A DNA stretch of 64,000 nt, from assembly GCA_034433305.1 (NCBI GenBank), contig DAOUAM010000069.1, forward strand, positions 21,345 through 85,344, read 5' to 3'. The DNA is from DAOUAM01 sp034433305. Its GTDB lineage: Bacteria; Chloroflexota; Dehalococcoidia; Lucifugimonadales; DAOUAM01. Within the stretch, counting starts at the first letter, position 1; every line of letters starts with the position of its first letter. The notes below the pieces were generated by a model that worked only from the letters and a program-made list of their open reading frames with translations, did no database searches and was not told where the DNA came from. Position numbers and translations under genes: made by a program. This document shows positions 20,539 to 29,310 of this stretch, piece by piece.

Positions 20539-21240
20539 GTGACAGTGCCAGCGAATAGAGAGACCCCGGAGGAGCTGAAGCGCAGGCTTCGGCAGATGGG
20601 GGACGCGGCCCAGGCAGCCTTTGCCCAGGTCCATGATGCCCGTGAGCACGCCCTGAGGTTGTCCAGGGATGTCGTCCGCAACTCGGCCAACTCCATCCGG
20701 GCCACCCATCGCGGGGAGTTCGAGCAGGCCAGGCAGATGCTCCAGACTGTATCCGGCCTGGTCCAGGAGATGGAGCGCATACTCGTGGCCCATCCCGACG
20801 TGTACTACGCGGGCTTCGTGGAGGACGCCCAGAAGGAGTACGTCGAGGCCAACGCCACGCTGGCCTTTTCCGAGGGCAGCCACCTGCCTGGCCCGGAGGA
20901 ACTGAAAGTGGGGCCTGCTCCCTACTTCAATGGCCTGGCAGAGGCGGTGGGCGAGCTGAGGCGCTTCATACTGGACTCGCTGCGCCGCGACGATTTCACT
21001 CGCTGCGAGGAGTTGCTGGACATCATGGACGAGGTCTACACCATCCTGGTGACCCTGGACTTCCCCGAGGCGGTGACCAGGGGACTCAGGCGCACCACGG
21101 ATATGGCCAGGGGAGTCCTGGAACGCACCAGGGGCGACCTGACCGTGGCGCTCATGGAGAAGCGCCTGGAGCACAAGCTGGCAAGTCTCAGCTCGGCCCT
21201 GGAGCGGCGCGGCCCCGGCGCTGCCTCAGTGCAAGGCTGA
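20539..21240 (+). CDS. Translin-family nucleic-acid-binding protein
   Basis: All-helical protein of 233 residues. The C-terminal part (about 171-205) reads DFPEAVTRGLRRTTDMARGV then LERTRGDLTVAL, which is the translin signature (PEAIT-G-LRR-D-R---E-TRGDLT). Translin binds single-stranded RNA and DNA and, with TRAX, processes RNA in eukaryotes; archaeal and bacterial homologues are little studied. The GTG at 20539 has AAAGAGGA upstream; the longer open frame from 20392 lies partly in repeat DNA. It stands alone between two miniature elements. Confidence 0.85.
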   Translation: MTVPANRETPEELKRRLRQMGDAAQAAFAQVHDAREHALRLSRDVVRNSANSIRATHRGEFEQARQMLQTVSGLVQEMERILVAHPDVYYAGFVEDAQKEYVEANATLAFSEGSHLPGPEELKVGPAPYFNGLAEAVGELRRFILDSLRRDDFTRCEELLDIMDEVYTILVTLDFPEAVTRGLRRTTDMARGVLERTRGDLTVALMEKRLEHKLASLSSALERRGPGAASVQG

Positions 21241-21262
21241 GGGCAGGCCTCGCCTGGCCTGC

Positions 21263-21477
21263 TAGGGCGTATTCCCAAAGTCTTTTATCCCTTGCTGTAA
21301 CCTGATGCAAATGGGCGCTGGTCTGGAATGCAGTCCAGCCCCCGCTCTAGCTCTCCCCCACAGGGGGCGAGAACAGTCCCTGCCCCTTCGGCACGCTCAG
21401 GACAGGCCCGAGCCTGTCGAGGGGAAGGGGGCATTACAGGCCTTGCTAATGGAACGGACTTTGGAATCACCCTATTA
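21263..21477. mobile_element. Miniature inverted-repeat element
   Basis: Imperfect ends: left TAGGGCGTATTCCCAAAGTC (21263-21282) against the reverse complement of the right end, TAATAGGGTGATTCCAAAG plus TC (21457-21477), with about 16 matches over 20. The interior is a CTCTCCCCCACAGGGGGCGAG block plus CTTCGGCACGCTCAGG palindromes, the same cargo as in the other elements. It fills the space between the translin gene and the next convergent gene and supplies the latter's TAA stop codon. Confidence 0.75.
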
Positions 21478-21801
21478 GGCCTGGCCGCTGCTCTGCTGGG
21501 CCTGGCAGGTGGGGCAGTTGCACTTTTTGGCCTGGCTAAACACCTCCTTGTAGAGAAGCGAGATGATCTCCTTCTCGGAGAGCTTGAAGGAGCTGCCCAG
21601 CTCCATGCACTCCCGTATACGCCGGGCCTTGTCCAGCTCCTCGTCGGGCTTGAGTGTCTCGCCGTGGAGTATCACGCGCCTGGCGTAGCCTCTGACCACC
21701 ACCAGGTGCTGTGCCAGTCGCACCCGCCTGATATAGTGCTTCAGGGTCGCCACGTCCTGCGTCGTCAGGTCCCTGGGCCCGTCCGAGGTGAACTCAGCCA
21801 T
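21475..21801 (-). CDS. Small protein of unknown function with C-terminal cysteine pair
   Basis: Unrecognised 108-residue soluble protein. It is helical and charged, with a C-terminal CNCPTCQAQ that may bind metal. ATG at 21801 follows GGAG; the open frame continues upstream but lies over the next gene, so I do not use it. Its TAA stop falls on the edge of the inverted-repeat element, so the last residues may be altered relative to homologues. Probably in an operon with the zinc-ribbon gene 50 bp upstream. Confidence 0.65.
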   Translation of the reverse strand: MAEFTSDGPRDLTTQDVATLKHYIRRVRLAQHLVVVRGYARRVILHGETLKPDEELDKARRIRECMELGSSFKLSEKEIISLLYKEVFSQAKKCNCPTCQAQQSSGQA

Positions 21802-21851
21802 GTTTGCACGCTCCGCGCCTTGTCTCGCCGCCTCTGAGGGATAGACCATCC

Positions 21852-22055
21852 TCAAGCCGTCGCTGCGACATGCCCGGCCGCCTGCTCCTGGCTGTCGGGC
21901 ATGGCCATGGCGCGGCTTACCACCTCGGGGGACACCTGCTCGCCAAAATCGGCCCGCACGGCGCCGCACTGCATGCAGGCGACGTAGGTGCCATAGAAGT
22001 CCCTGTCCAGGTAGAGGTCGCCGCCGCACCTCTTGCAGCTCTTGAACCAGACCAT
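21852..22055 (-). CDS. Small zinc-ribbon protein
   Basis: Protein of 67 residues with one treble-clef or ribbon candidate: CKRCGGDLYLD (about 7-17) and CMQCGAVRAD (about 29-38), two CxxC pairs. No other domain. ATG at 22055 has AAGGAGA upstream, which decides the start over a longer open frame. Function unknown. It precedes the 21475-21801 gene on the same strand. Confidence 0.75.
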   Translation of the reverse strand: MVWFKSCKRCGGDLYLDRDFYGTYVACMQCGAVRADFGEQVSPEVVSRAMAMPDSQEQAAGHVAATA

Positions 22056-22303
22056 GTCTTCTCCTTCAGACTGCTGCTGTTTTCTACACCTAACAACATA
22101 GTCCCTGAGCAGGAACAACACAGGGAACAGAGCGTTCTCACAGGGAGACATTATGGTGAAAAACCATGTGTGGGAAGTGTACGGAACGTTAGGGATGGCA
22201 GGGCCGAAGAACATGTCGGAGAGGTGCCAGAGGCGTTCTCAGGCGTCCCTCTGTAAGCCCAGGATGGACTCTGCGAGGGACTGGGACAATGCCGTATTTG
22301 GCA

Positions 22304-22408
22304 GAGGCAGGCCCTGTGCTTGCCTAAGCCCTGGACAACCACGCGTGCCTGCCCCTGCGGCAGACTCAGGGCAAGCTCTGAGCTCAGCCGAAGGGGTTGC
22401 CCCTACGC
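22304..22408. repeat. Degenerate GTAGGGGCAACC-type repeat with internal insertion
   Basis: GGCAGGCCCTGTGCTTGCC and GGTTGCCCCTAC halves bracket a TGCGGCAGACTCAGGGC-type palindrome, as if one repeat had inserted into another. The remainder of the 22,056-22,509 gap shows no gene; 22,420-22,480 has a GCTCCGCCGGGAATGACAT tract of another common repeat type. Confidence 0.65.
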
Positions 22409-22509
22409 ATTTATGGCACCGTCATAGCCACCGGTACAAGGCGCAACGCCCTGGATTCCTCGCTCCGCCGGGAATGACATTTTCAGCAGCGTGGGTGTGA
22501 CGCTGGCCG

Positions 22510-23772
22510 TCACGCGCCGGCCTGGCCCTGGTACAGCAGGGCGCCCACGATGGAGACAAGAGAGCCGCCCACGGCGTCGGCGGGGCACTGGTCGTAGCCC
22601 AGGGCTTCGCCCCTCACCTGGCCGCCCAGAAGACGAAGGGCCAGGTAAATGGGCGACATGCCGCATATGCGCCGGGCGTCCTCCTCCTTCCGGGACAGCT
22701 CGAAGAAGCCGGCGGCGTCACCGCGACAGATGGCAGCGATGGTCTGCTCGTCCTCCGCCTTGAGCCTGGCGCGGCCCAAGGCGTCCACAGGGGCCTCGTC
22801 GCCGAAAGCGGGGCCTACGTGGGCCAGGTCGCCGGCGGCGATCACCAGTGTCCTGCGGCCCGCCGTCGCCTGCTTGAGGAAGTCCACCACGGCGCCAATG
22901 GCGTCGTCCTGGCCGGGGTCACTCTTGCCTATGATGTGGTGGTGCAGCGAGCCGCACAGCAATGGCACCACGGGGCAGCGCCGGCCACCGATGGCGTAGT
23001 GGAACCAGACAGCCGCCAGCTCTATGGAGTGCTCCTTGATGTGATGGAACTCCTCGGCGAAGGCTGCTTCCTCCCCCAGGACTTGCACCAGGCCATCCAC
23101 GATCTGCCGCTCCGTGGGCAGGACACCCAGCGGCGTGGCGTAGCTCTGGCAGGTGGGCGTCAGCGTGCCCAGGCCGCCGGCGTGGTCCGTGCCCAGGATA
23201 ATGGCAAGCTCCACGTCTTGCAGGTAAGGGGAGGCCTTCTGCCACATGGCGGCGTAGGTCTTGCCGCCCCGTGCGTAGTCTATGTGGGGGCTTACCAGGC
23301 CGACCAGCGTACCCGTGGGGGTTGGGCCGTTGCTGGACACCGGGGCGCAGAACTCCCCCAGAAAGGCCCTGAGCCTGTCGGGGTCTTCGGGATAGACCAG
23401 GCCGGCATGGGATGGCTTGCGGCATTCGGCCTGCCGGTACTGGCTGAGCACCTGGTCCAGCGCCTGCCGGTAGGAGCCGTTCTCCAGCAGCAGCGCCGCG
23501 TCTAGTTGGGCCAGCACGCCCTGTAGCTGGCCCGGCGAGAGCTGTATGCCCGTGCGCAGGGCCAGGCCTAGCTGAAGGGCCTGCAGGTCGCGGGTGCCGT
23601 CGCAGAGGGCCAGCAGCGGCACCAGCGGCCCGGGGATGAGCACCGAGTGCTCCGCCAGGGACAGCGGGTCGCGCAGGTAAAGGTAGTGCTGGCCCTGGTG
23701 CTCCACCCAGTGAGGCTCCACCGGGCGCAGCTTGGGGTAGGGTGGTATCTCGCGGGAAGTGAAATGCTCCAC
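22510..23772 (-). CDS. AmmeMemoRadiSam system protein B (Memo-like)
   Basis: Protein of 420 residues. The N-terminal part (1-about 120) is a linker-like domain with LxxL helices; the rest is the Memo dioxygenase-like fold. Metal-binding histidines are visible in VSPHIDYARGG (about 165), GTDHAGG (about 204) and EHSIELAAVWF (about 256). The system is named for co-occurrence of AMMECR1, Memo and a radical SAM protein; the other two genes are not in this window. Biological role is not known. ATG start at 23772. Confidence 0.88.
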   Translation of the reverse strand: MEHFTSREIPPYPKLRPVEPHWVEHQGQHYLYLRDPLSLAEHSVLIPGPLVPLLALCDGTRDLQALQLGLALRTGIQLSPGQLQGVLAQLDAALLLENGSYRQALDQVLSQYRQAECRKPSHAGLVYPEDPDRLRAFLGEFCAPVSSNGPTPTGTLVGLVSPHIDYARGGKTYAAMWQKASPYLQDVELAIILGTDHAGGLGTLTPTCQSYATPLGVLPTERQIVDGLVQVLGEEAAFAEEFHHIKEHSIELAAVWFHYAIGGRRCPVVPLLCGSLHHHIIGKSDPGQDDAIGAVVDFLKQATAGRRTLVIAAGDLAHVGPAFGDEAPVDALGRARLKAEDEQTIAAICRGDAAGFFELSRKEEDARRICGMSPIYLALRLLGGQVRGEALGYDQCPADAVGGSLVSIVGALLYQGQAGA

Positions 23773-23915
23773 GGCAACACCCTGAGTCTTGCGGTACGGG
23801 CCTCTATTATAGAATACAGGCCAGCGTGTGCGGGCGCTCCACCTGGTGGACTTTGTCCTCTGGTGTGCCGGGCCTCCATATCGGCTGTGCTGTGGAGAAG
23901 GCTACAGGGCCGAGG

Positions 23916-24695
23916 CTAAAAGTCCTCCTCGTCGTCGTCCTCCTCTTCCTCCTCCTCGCGCCTGGCCGTGTCGAAGCCCACGGGCGCACGGGGCGCTATG
24001 GCCTCTCTGGATACTGGCCTTGGCTTGCGCCGTGGCAGGCCCTCGATGGACTGCTTCAGCCCAGCGACGGCATCGGTGGAGGGCACCTCCACCAGCAGGC
24101 CGGTTATGCCAGCGTTGCGCAGCCCCTCCAGGTCGTCGGGTGTCAGCGCGGCGGGCGCGGCCATCAGGAAGGACTTGTCCACCATGCACCGCACCTGCTG
24201 GATGTCAATGAGCCTCTGCACGGTCAGTGGGACCATCTCCTTCCCCGGCGTGAACAGCACGGCGTCAATGGGCATGTCCTGGATGGCCCGCGCCGTCTCC
24301 TCGTCCAGTGCTCCGCCGATGGCCAGCACCTTGCCCATCTCCTCGTCATTGAGCACCGCGGCTGCGGTGCCCTCGGCATCGAACACGATGAAGTCGCAGC
24401 CCTTCTCTTTGAGGCTGGCTGCCTGCTCCTTGCTCAGCCCGCTGACGCGCGCCCCCCACAACCGCTCTCCCAGGGCATCACTGGCCTGCTCCAGCAGGCC
24501 CTCGTCCCAGGAGTCCAGCGATACCAGGAAGGCGTCCACCTGCGCATCAGACACATCCCGCACGCTCGGCGGATGCACAAGCCCGACCACCGCCATCTGC
24601 GGGGCGGCGTTGTTTCGCCGGGTGGCGGCGCCAAAGCCCATGGGAGTAGGTGCTAGCTGGCCTACCTTTTCAAGCATGTCAATAAACTTGCTCAT
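23916..24695 (-). CDS. Conserved protein of unknown function with acidic tail
   Basis: Unrecognised 259-residue protein. Alternating hydrophobic strands (AVVGLVH, FIVFDAEG, DAVLFTPG, GLLVEVPS) and helices suggest an alpha/beta barrel. After residue 240 it ends in a run of Glu and Asp (REEEEEEDDDEEDF). ATG 24695 has GAGGTAG upstream; the longer open frame is ignored. No signal peptide. It lies between the Memo-like gene and a divergent esterase, with no informative partner. Confidence 0.7.
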   Translation of the reverse strand: MSKFIDMLEKVGQLAPTPMGFGAATRRNNAAPQMAVVGLVHPPSVRDVSDAQVDAFLVSLDSWDEGLLEQASDALGERLWGARVSGLSKEQAASLKEKGCDFIVFDAEGTAAAVLNDEEMGKVLAIGGALDEETARAIQDMPIDAVLFTPGKEMVPLTVQRLIDIQQVRCMVDKSFLMAAPAALTPDDLEGLRNAGITGLLVEVPSTDAVAGLKQSIEGLPRRKPRPVSREAIAPRAPVGFDTARREEEEEEDDDEEDF

Positions 24696-24948
24696 GGCTA
24701 CCTCGTACCTGGAGTGGGGGTCTGACAAAAGGCGAAGGCTGTGACCTGTGAGACGGTCCGCGCCGATGGCACCTACCCAGACCGGCCTGGCCGGAGCGAG
24801 GCATCGCCCTTCGTGCCAGGAAGGCAACGCGGGCCGGTGAAAGGCTTCACAAGGCATTCTAATTCAATCTCTCCGGCTATTCAAGGCATCCTCTTGCCAA
24901 AGGGGCAGCCTGGTATTACCCTTTGACGCGGAAGGAGCCAGTGGCCAC

Positions 24949-25644
24949 GTGGAAGTCCGAGAGTGCCAGGGGAAAACACTGCGTTACCTTGCCATCGAGC
25001 CTGACGACTATGCCCCCGGCAGGCGCTACCCGATGGTAGTGCTGCTGCACGGGTTTGGCGCCCACATGGGCGACCTGGCGACGCTGTGCCCACTCATAGA
25101 CCAGCAGGGCTATATTTATGTCTGCCCCAACGCGCCGCTGCCGGTGGCCCTGGGCTTCGGCATGACGGGCTACGCCTGGGTGCCGCCTCGCGGCAGCGGC
25201 ACGCCGGAGGATGCCCAGCGCGCCGAGGAAGCCCTGGCGACGCTGGTGGACGAGGTCATGCGGAGCTACGACGTGGAGCCGGGCCAGCTTGCCCTGGGCG
25301 GCTTCTCCCAGGGTGGTATGATGACCTACCGCCTGGGCCTGCCCAGCCCGGAGGTCTTTCGCGGCCTCTTTGTCCTTAGCTCCTGGCTGCCCGACCAGGA
25401 CCGGATGCGGGAGCGCCTGCCTGCCACCCGGACGCAACCCATCTTCATCGCCCACGGCACTCGGGACGAGCTTATAGCGCCGGCCGAGGCCCGCAAGGCC
25501 GTCCAGTTCCTGGAGTCCGAGGGCTACGAGCCGCAGTTCCGGGAGTACCCCATGGGCCACCAGATCACCCAGCAGGAGATAGATGACCTGGCGGCGTGGC
25601 TCAAGGCCGTGCTGCCGACGGCGTGGGCCAGTCCCAGGGCCTAG
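24949..25644 (+). CDS. Phospholipase/carboxylesterase-type alpha/beta hydrolase
   Basis: Serine hydrolase of 231 residues in the carboxylesterase YpfH/Est family. Oxyanion HGFG (about 34-37), nucleophile in GGFSQGG (about 119-125), acid in GTRDELIAP (about 173) and histidine in MGHQIT (about 205) form the catalytic triad. No signal peptide, so cytoplasmic. GTG start at 24949; no strong Shine-Dalgarno. The GH4 gene follows 53 bp downstream and may be co-transcribed. Confidence 0.9.
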   Translation: MEVRECQGKTLRYLAIEPDDYAPGRRYPMVVLLHGFGAHMGDLATLCPLIDQQGYIYVCPNAPLPVALGFGMTGYAWVPPRGSGTPEDAQRAEEALATLVDEVMRSYDVEPGQLALGGFSQGGMMTYRLGLPSPEVFRGLFVLSSWLPDQDRMRERLPATRTQPIFIAHGTRDELIAPAEARKAVQFLESEGYEPQFREYPMGHQITQQEIDDLAAWLKAVLPTAWASPRA

Positions 25645-25697
25645 CTGGCGGCAGGCGGCGGGCCGGCCTCGGCCGCTGTTCCACAGGAGATGCTTGC

Positions 25698-27002
25698 ATG
25701 GTGAAGATAGCCATCATAGGTGCGGGCAGCGTCGTGTTCACGCGGCGGCTGGTGGGCGACCTGCTGTCCTTTCCCAGTCTGGCGGACAGCCACATCGCCC
25801 TGATGGACATTGACAGCCAGCGGCTGGACCTCATCGCCAGTCTCAGCAGGCGCATGGTGCGCGACTCCGGCGTCGGCGCAGCCATCAGCGCCACCCTGGA
25901 CAGGCGCCAGGCGCTGGAGGGCGCCGACTACGTCATAACCACCATCCGCGTGGGCGACCGCGACGAGGTGGACAGGGGCATACCCCAGCGCTACGGCGTT
26001 GACCAGGCCGTGGGCGACACTATCGGCCCTGGCGGCGTCCTGAAGGGCCTGCGCACTGTGCCCGTCCTGCTGGACATCGCCCGCGACATGGAGGCCCTTT
26101 GCCCCGGCGCCTGGCTCCTCAACTACACCAACCCTATGGCCATCGCCTGCTGGGCCATCAACGAGGCCACCAGCATCAAGACCGTGGGCCTGTGCCACAG
26201 CGTCCAGAACACCGCCCACAGGCTGGCCGAGTACATCGGCGCCCCACCGGAGGAGGTCGCCTACTGGACGGCGGGTATCAACCACATGGCCTGGTTCCTG
26301 CGCCTGGAGCGCAACGGACGCGATGCCTACCCGGCGCTGTGGGCCAGCATGGAAGACCCCAGGGTGTACGACCGTGACAGCGTCCGCTTCGAGGTCATGC
26401 GCCACTTCGGCTACTTCGTCTCCGAGTCCAGCAGGCACATGTCGGAGTACGTGCCTTACTTTCGCCGGGAGCGGGCGCTCATGGAGCGGCACAACCTGGC
26501 GCCCTTCGACCTTGCCGCCAGGGAGCGTGAGGCCCGGGCCGAGGCCCACTACGACACCATCCGCCAGGAGCTGGAGGGCAGCCAGCCGCTGACGGCCCAG
26601 CGCACCAACGAGTACGCCGCCTACATCATGGACTCACTGGAGACGGGCGAGCTCCGGCGGGTCAACGTGAACGTCAGGAACACCGGGCTGGTGACCAATC
26701 TTCCCCAGGGCTGCTGCGTGGAGGTGCCGTGCCTGGTGGACAGGCTGGGCGTCCATCCCTGCCATGTGGGCGACCTGCCAGCGCAGTGCGCCGGCCTGGT
26801 GCAGACCAACGTCAACGTCCAGCGCCTGGCCGTCAAGGCCATCCTGGAGCGAGACAGGGAGGCCGCCGTCCACGCCGTCATGCTGGACCCGCTGACCGCC
26901 GCGACGGTGCCCCTGGACGGCATCAGGCGCATGGTGGACGAGATGTTGGCGGCCCAGCCAGAGTACTTTCAGGGGTTCAGGAGCCGGAGGTCTGGAGCGT
27001 AG
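25698..27002 (+). CDS. Glycoside hydrolase family 4 (alpha-glucosidase/galactosidase type)
   Basis: NAD- and metal-dependent glycosidase of 434 residues. The N-terminal Rossmann motif is IAIIGAGSVVFTRRLV, followed by RVGDRDEVDRGIPQRYG and IGPGG. The metal ligands lie in NYTNPMAI and the CH-x-x-x-N motif LCHSVQN (about 174-180), then GINHMAWF. The lack of a phosphate-binding signature and the overall pattern favour non-phosphorylated alpha-glycosides, but the sugar is not decided. ATG 25698 follows AGGAG. The next dehydrogenase starts 2 bp after its stop, so they form one operon. Confidence 0.93.
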   Translation: MVKIAIIGAGSVVFTRRLVGDLLSFPSLADSHIALMDIDSQRLDLIASLSRRMVRDSGVGAAISATLDRRQALEGADYVITTIRVGDRDEVDRGIPQRYGVDQAVGDTIGPGGVLKGLRTVPVLLDIARDMEALCPGAWLLNYTNPMAIACWAINEATSIKTVGLCHSVQNTAHRLAEYIGAPPEEVAYWTAGINHMAWFLRLERNGRDAYPALWASMEDPRVYDRDSVRFEVMRHFGYFVSESSRHMSEYVPYFRRERALMERHNLAPFDLAAREREARAEAHYDTIRQELEGSQPLTAQRTNEYAAYIMDSLETGELRRVNVNVRNTGLVTNLPQGCCVEVPCLVDRLGVHPCHVGDLPAQCAGLVQTNVNVQRLAVKAILERDREAAVHAVMLDPLTAATVPLDGIRRMVDEMLAAQPEYFQGFRSRRSGA

Positions 27003-27004
27003 CC

Positions 27005-28000
27005 ATGATACGGGTAGCACTGCTGGACGATTACCAGGGCGTGGCGCTGGCGTCGGCGGACTGGAGCAGCCTGCCGCCGGGCACGGCCATCGAGGTCTTC
27101 CACGACCACCTGGCCGACGAAGAGGCGCTGGCCCAGCGCCTCAGGGACTTCGATGTTGTCATGGCCCTGCGGGAGCGGACGCCCTTCCGGCGGTCGCTGC
27201 TGGAGCGGCTGCCCCGCCTGAAGCTGCTGGCCAGCGCCGGCATGAGCAACGCCGCCATTGACATAGCCGCCGCCACCGAACTGGGCATCGTGGTCTGTGG
27301 GACGCAAGGCTCCAGCCGCTCCACCATGGAGCTTACCTGGGGGCTTGTCCTGGCCCTGCTCAGGAGCATACCCCTGGAGGACAGGGCCACGCGCGCCGGC
27401 CGGTGGCAGGTGACCATGGGCACCGGACTGGAGGGCAAGACGCTGGGCATCGTGGGCCTGGGCAACATCGGCGGCCAGGTGGCCGAGGTGGCCCGCGCCT
27501 TCCGCATGCGCATCGTCGCCTGGAGCCAGAACCTGACCAGGCAGCGGGCCGAACAGTGCGGCGCCGAGCTGATCAGCAAGGCAGAGCTGTTCAGACAGTC
27601 AGACATCGTGACGGTACACCTGCGGCTCAGCGACCGGACGCGGGGCCTCATAGGCGCCACCGAGCTGGGGCTGATGAAGTCCACGGCCTACCTGGTCAAC
27701 ACCTCACGAGGCCCCATTGTGGACGAGGCGGCGCTGCTGGACGCCCTCAAGCGCCGGGCCATAGCCGGCGCTGGCCTGGACGTCTTCGGCCAGGAGCCGC
27801 TGCCGACAGACCATCCCCTGCTGGGGCTGGACAACGTGGTGCTGACGCCCCACCTGGGCTATGTCACCTGGGAGACCTACCGCGTCTTCTACGGCCAGAC
27901 GGTAGAGAACATATGCAGCTTCCTGGAAGGCAAGCCCCAGCGAGTCCTCAACCCGGAGGTGCTGCCCCGACGCCGAAAGCTGCAAGAGGGTGCTTCCTGA
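27005..28000 (+). CDS. D-2-hydroxyacid dehydrogenase
   Basis: NAD-dependent oxidoreductase of 331 residues in the phosphoglycerate dehydrogenase-like family. The cofactor motif is GIVGLGNIGGQVAEVARAF (about 146-164). The catalytic Arg, Glu and His are in NTSRGPIVDE, GLDVFGQEPLP and LTPHLGYVT. It follows GH4 by 2 bp, suggesting that it reduces or oxidises an acid produced downstream of the glycoside. Substrate not determined. A second, less similar enzyme of this family is at 31904-32857. Confidence 0.92.
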   Translation: MIRVALLDDYQGVALASADWSSLPPGTAIEVFHDHLADEEALAQRLRDFDVVMALRERTPFRRSLLERLPRLKLLASAGMSNAAIDIAAATELGIVVCGTQGSSRSTMELTWGLVLALLRSIPLEDRATRAGRWQVTMGTGLEGKTLGIVGLGNIGGQVAEVARAFRMRIVAWSQNLTRQRAEQCGAELISKAELFRQSDIVTVHLRLSDRTRGLIGATELGLMKSTAYLVNTSRGPIVDEAALLDALKRRAIAGAGLDVFGQEPLPTDHPLLGLDNVVLTPHLGYVTWETYRVFYGQTVENICSFLEGKPQRVLNPEVLPRRRKLQEGAS

Positions 28001-28020
28001 GAGGGTATGGACGAAGGTAT

Positions 28021-28215
28021 GTTTTACCCCTTAGCAGGGGACGTGATGCCCGTTGGCGCCGCGCCGGTGGTAAGGCCGGCCCCTCTATAGCTCCCCCGGG
28101 GGGAGGATGTCCCTGCCCCCTTTGGGGGAAGGTCAGGAAGGGGGCGAGACGCCGGCCCCCTCTCTGGTTCTCCCCCAGAGGGGGCGAGAACACTCCCTGC
28201 CCTCTGCCAGGGGAG
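28021..28215. repeat. GC-rich intergenic repeat (shared with 14172-14229)
   Basis: Starts GTTTTACCCCTTAGCAGGGG, a 58-bp block nearly identical to the reverse complement of 14172-14229. It continues with CCCCCTTTGGGGGAAGGTCAGG and CCCCCTCTCTGGTTCTCCCC blocks found in other intergenic elements of the window (e.g. 59,215-59,300). No gene is visible in 28,001-28,456; the last 100 bp precede the aldolase gene. Confidence 0.75.
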
Positions 28216-28456
28216 AAGGGCTTTACCGACACTTTTAGGCAGAGTCGGTATAAGGCCAGTGGCGCGATTCAAGAGTGTGGGTGGCAAGGGCGGGCGCGCC
28301 TGCGGACATGCGCCACGGGGAGCCTCCATGCTGTAGAATTTACCTGCCTCCAGGGGAGGTCAGGACGCTCGCAGGAGGCCTTAAGGCGCCGGCCGCGGCC
28401 CACTGGCCCGGCGGCTTCCCGAGGGCAGGACTTCTGGATTTCAAAGAGGAGGATAC

Positions 28457-29200
28457 ATGCTGAGACTTCGCAGGAACCGGATTCTGGAGAAGGCCCGGCA
28501 GGGCAAGAAGGCCATCGGCTGCGGCCTGGTGTACCCCAGCGAGGAGGTCGTGGAGATCGTGGGGATGCTGGGGTTCGACTTCATCAGCCTGGACGGCGAG
28601 CACGGTTTGTTCTCGCCCGAGTCCATAGATGCCATGTGCCGCATCGCCGAGGGCTACGGGATGACCGTGACGGCCAGGGTGCCCAACATCCTGCCTTCCA
28701 CCATCAACCAGTACATGGACCGCGGCGTCCTGGGCATCCTTGGCCCGCATGTGGACACTCCGGAGCAGGCGCAGCAGCTTGTGAACGCCTGCCGCTTCGT
28801 GCCCGAGGGCCATCGGAGCTGGGGCGGTGGCCGTGGCACCTACTACAACAGCAGCGAGCTGCTGGGCGTTTCCGGCAGCGAGCGCACCGAGTGGATGGCC
28901 GCCACCAACAAGGAAGTCCTGGTCATGGCCCAGCTTGAGACCAAGACGGCCATGGACAACCTGGACGCCATACTGAAGGTCAAGGGCATAGACGCCTTTA
29001 CCTGGGGGCCTAACGACCTGGCCCAGTCCCTGGGCCTGCCTGGCCAGCCCGACCATTCGCAGGTGCAACAGCTACACAAGATGGCCACGGAGAAGATTTA
29101 CAAGGCCGGGCGCAAGCTCCAGTCCGATCTCATGGTGGCCCTTGGCGTGCCCAACCTGATCATTGATGGCGCCAGGGCCTTCATGGCAAAGTACCAGTAG
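28457..29200 (+). CDS. HpcH/HpaI-family aldolase
   Basis: Class II (metal-dependent) aldolase of 247 residues. The metal and general-base motif FDFISLDGEHGLFSPE (about 34-49), the arginine in TARVPN (about 70) and E-x-K in AQLETKTAMDN (about 158) are family features. Members cleave 2-keto-3-deoxy sugar acids or 4-hydroxy-2-oxo acids into pyruvate and an aldehyde. Next to a sugar-acid dehydratase and hydroxyacid dehydrogenases, a 2-keto-3-deoxy-acid aldolase role is likely, as an inference. ATG follows GGAGGA. Confidence 0.9.
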   Translation: MLRLRRNRILEKARQGKKAIGCGLVYPSEEVVEIVGMLGFDFISLDGEHGLFSPESIDAMCRIAEGYGMTVTARVPNILPSTINQYMDRGVLGILGPHVDTPEQAQQLVNACRFVPEGHRSWGGGRGTYYNSSELLGVSGSERTEWMAATNKEVLVMAQLETKTAMDNLDAILKVKGIDAFTWGPNDLAQSLGLPGQPDHSQVQQLHKMATEKIYKAGRKLQSDLMVALGVPNLIIDGARAFMAKYQ

Positions 29201-29221
29201 CGCAGCCCTCACCCGCTTAGC

Positions 29222-29271
29222 CCCCTCTTCAGCCTGCCCTGAGCTTGTCGAAGGGTGGAGAGGGGGCTTAA
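29222..29271. repeat. Palindromic intergenic repeat
   Basis: CCCCCTCTTCAGCCTGCCC, then GAGCTTGTCGAAGGG, then GGAGAGGGGGCTTAA. The outer arms (AGCCCCCTCT/AGAGGGGGCT) pair over 10 bp. It separates the aldolase and alcohol dehydrogenase genes and could weakly terminate or attenuate transcription, but there is no U-tract. Confidence 0.65.
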
Positions 29272-29310
29272 GGGGATGAGATCCCCAGGCCAGCGCCAGG
29301 AGGTGGTACC

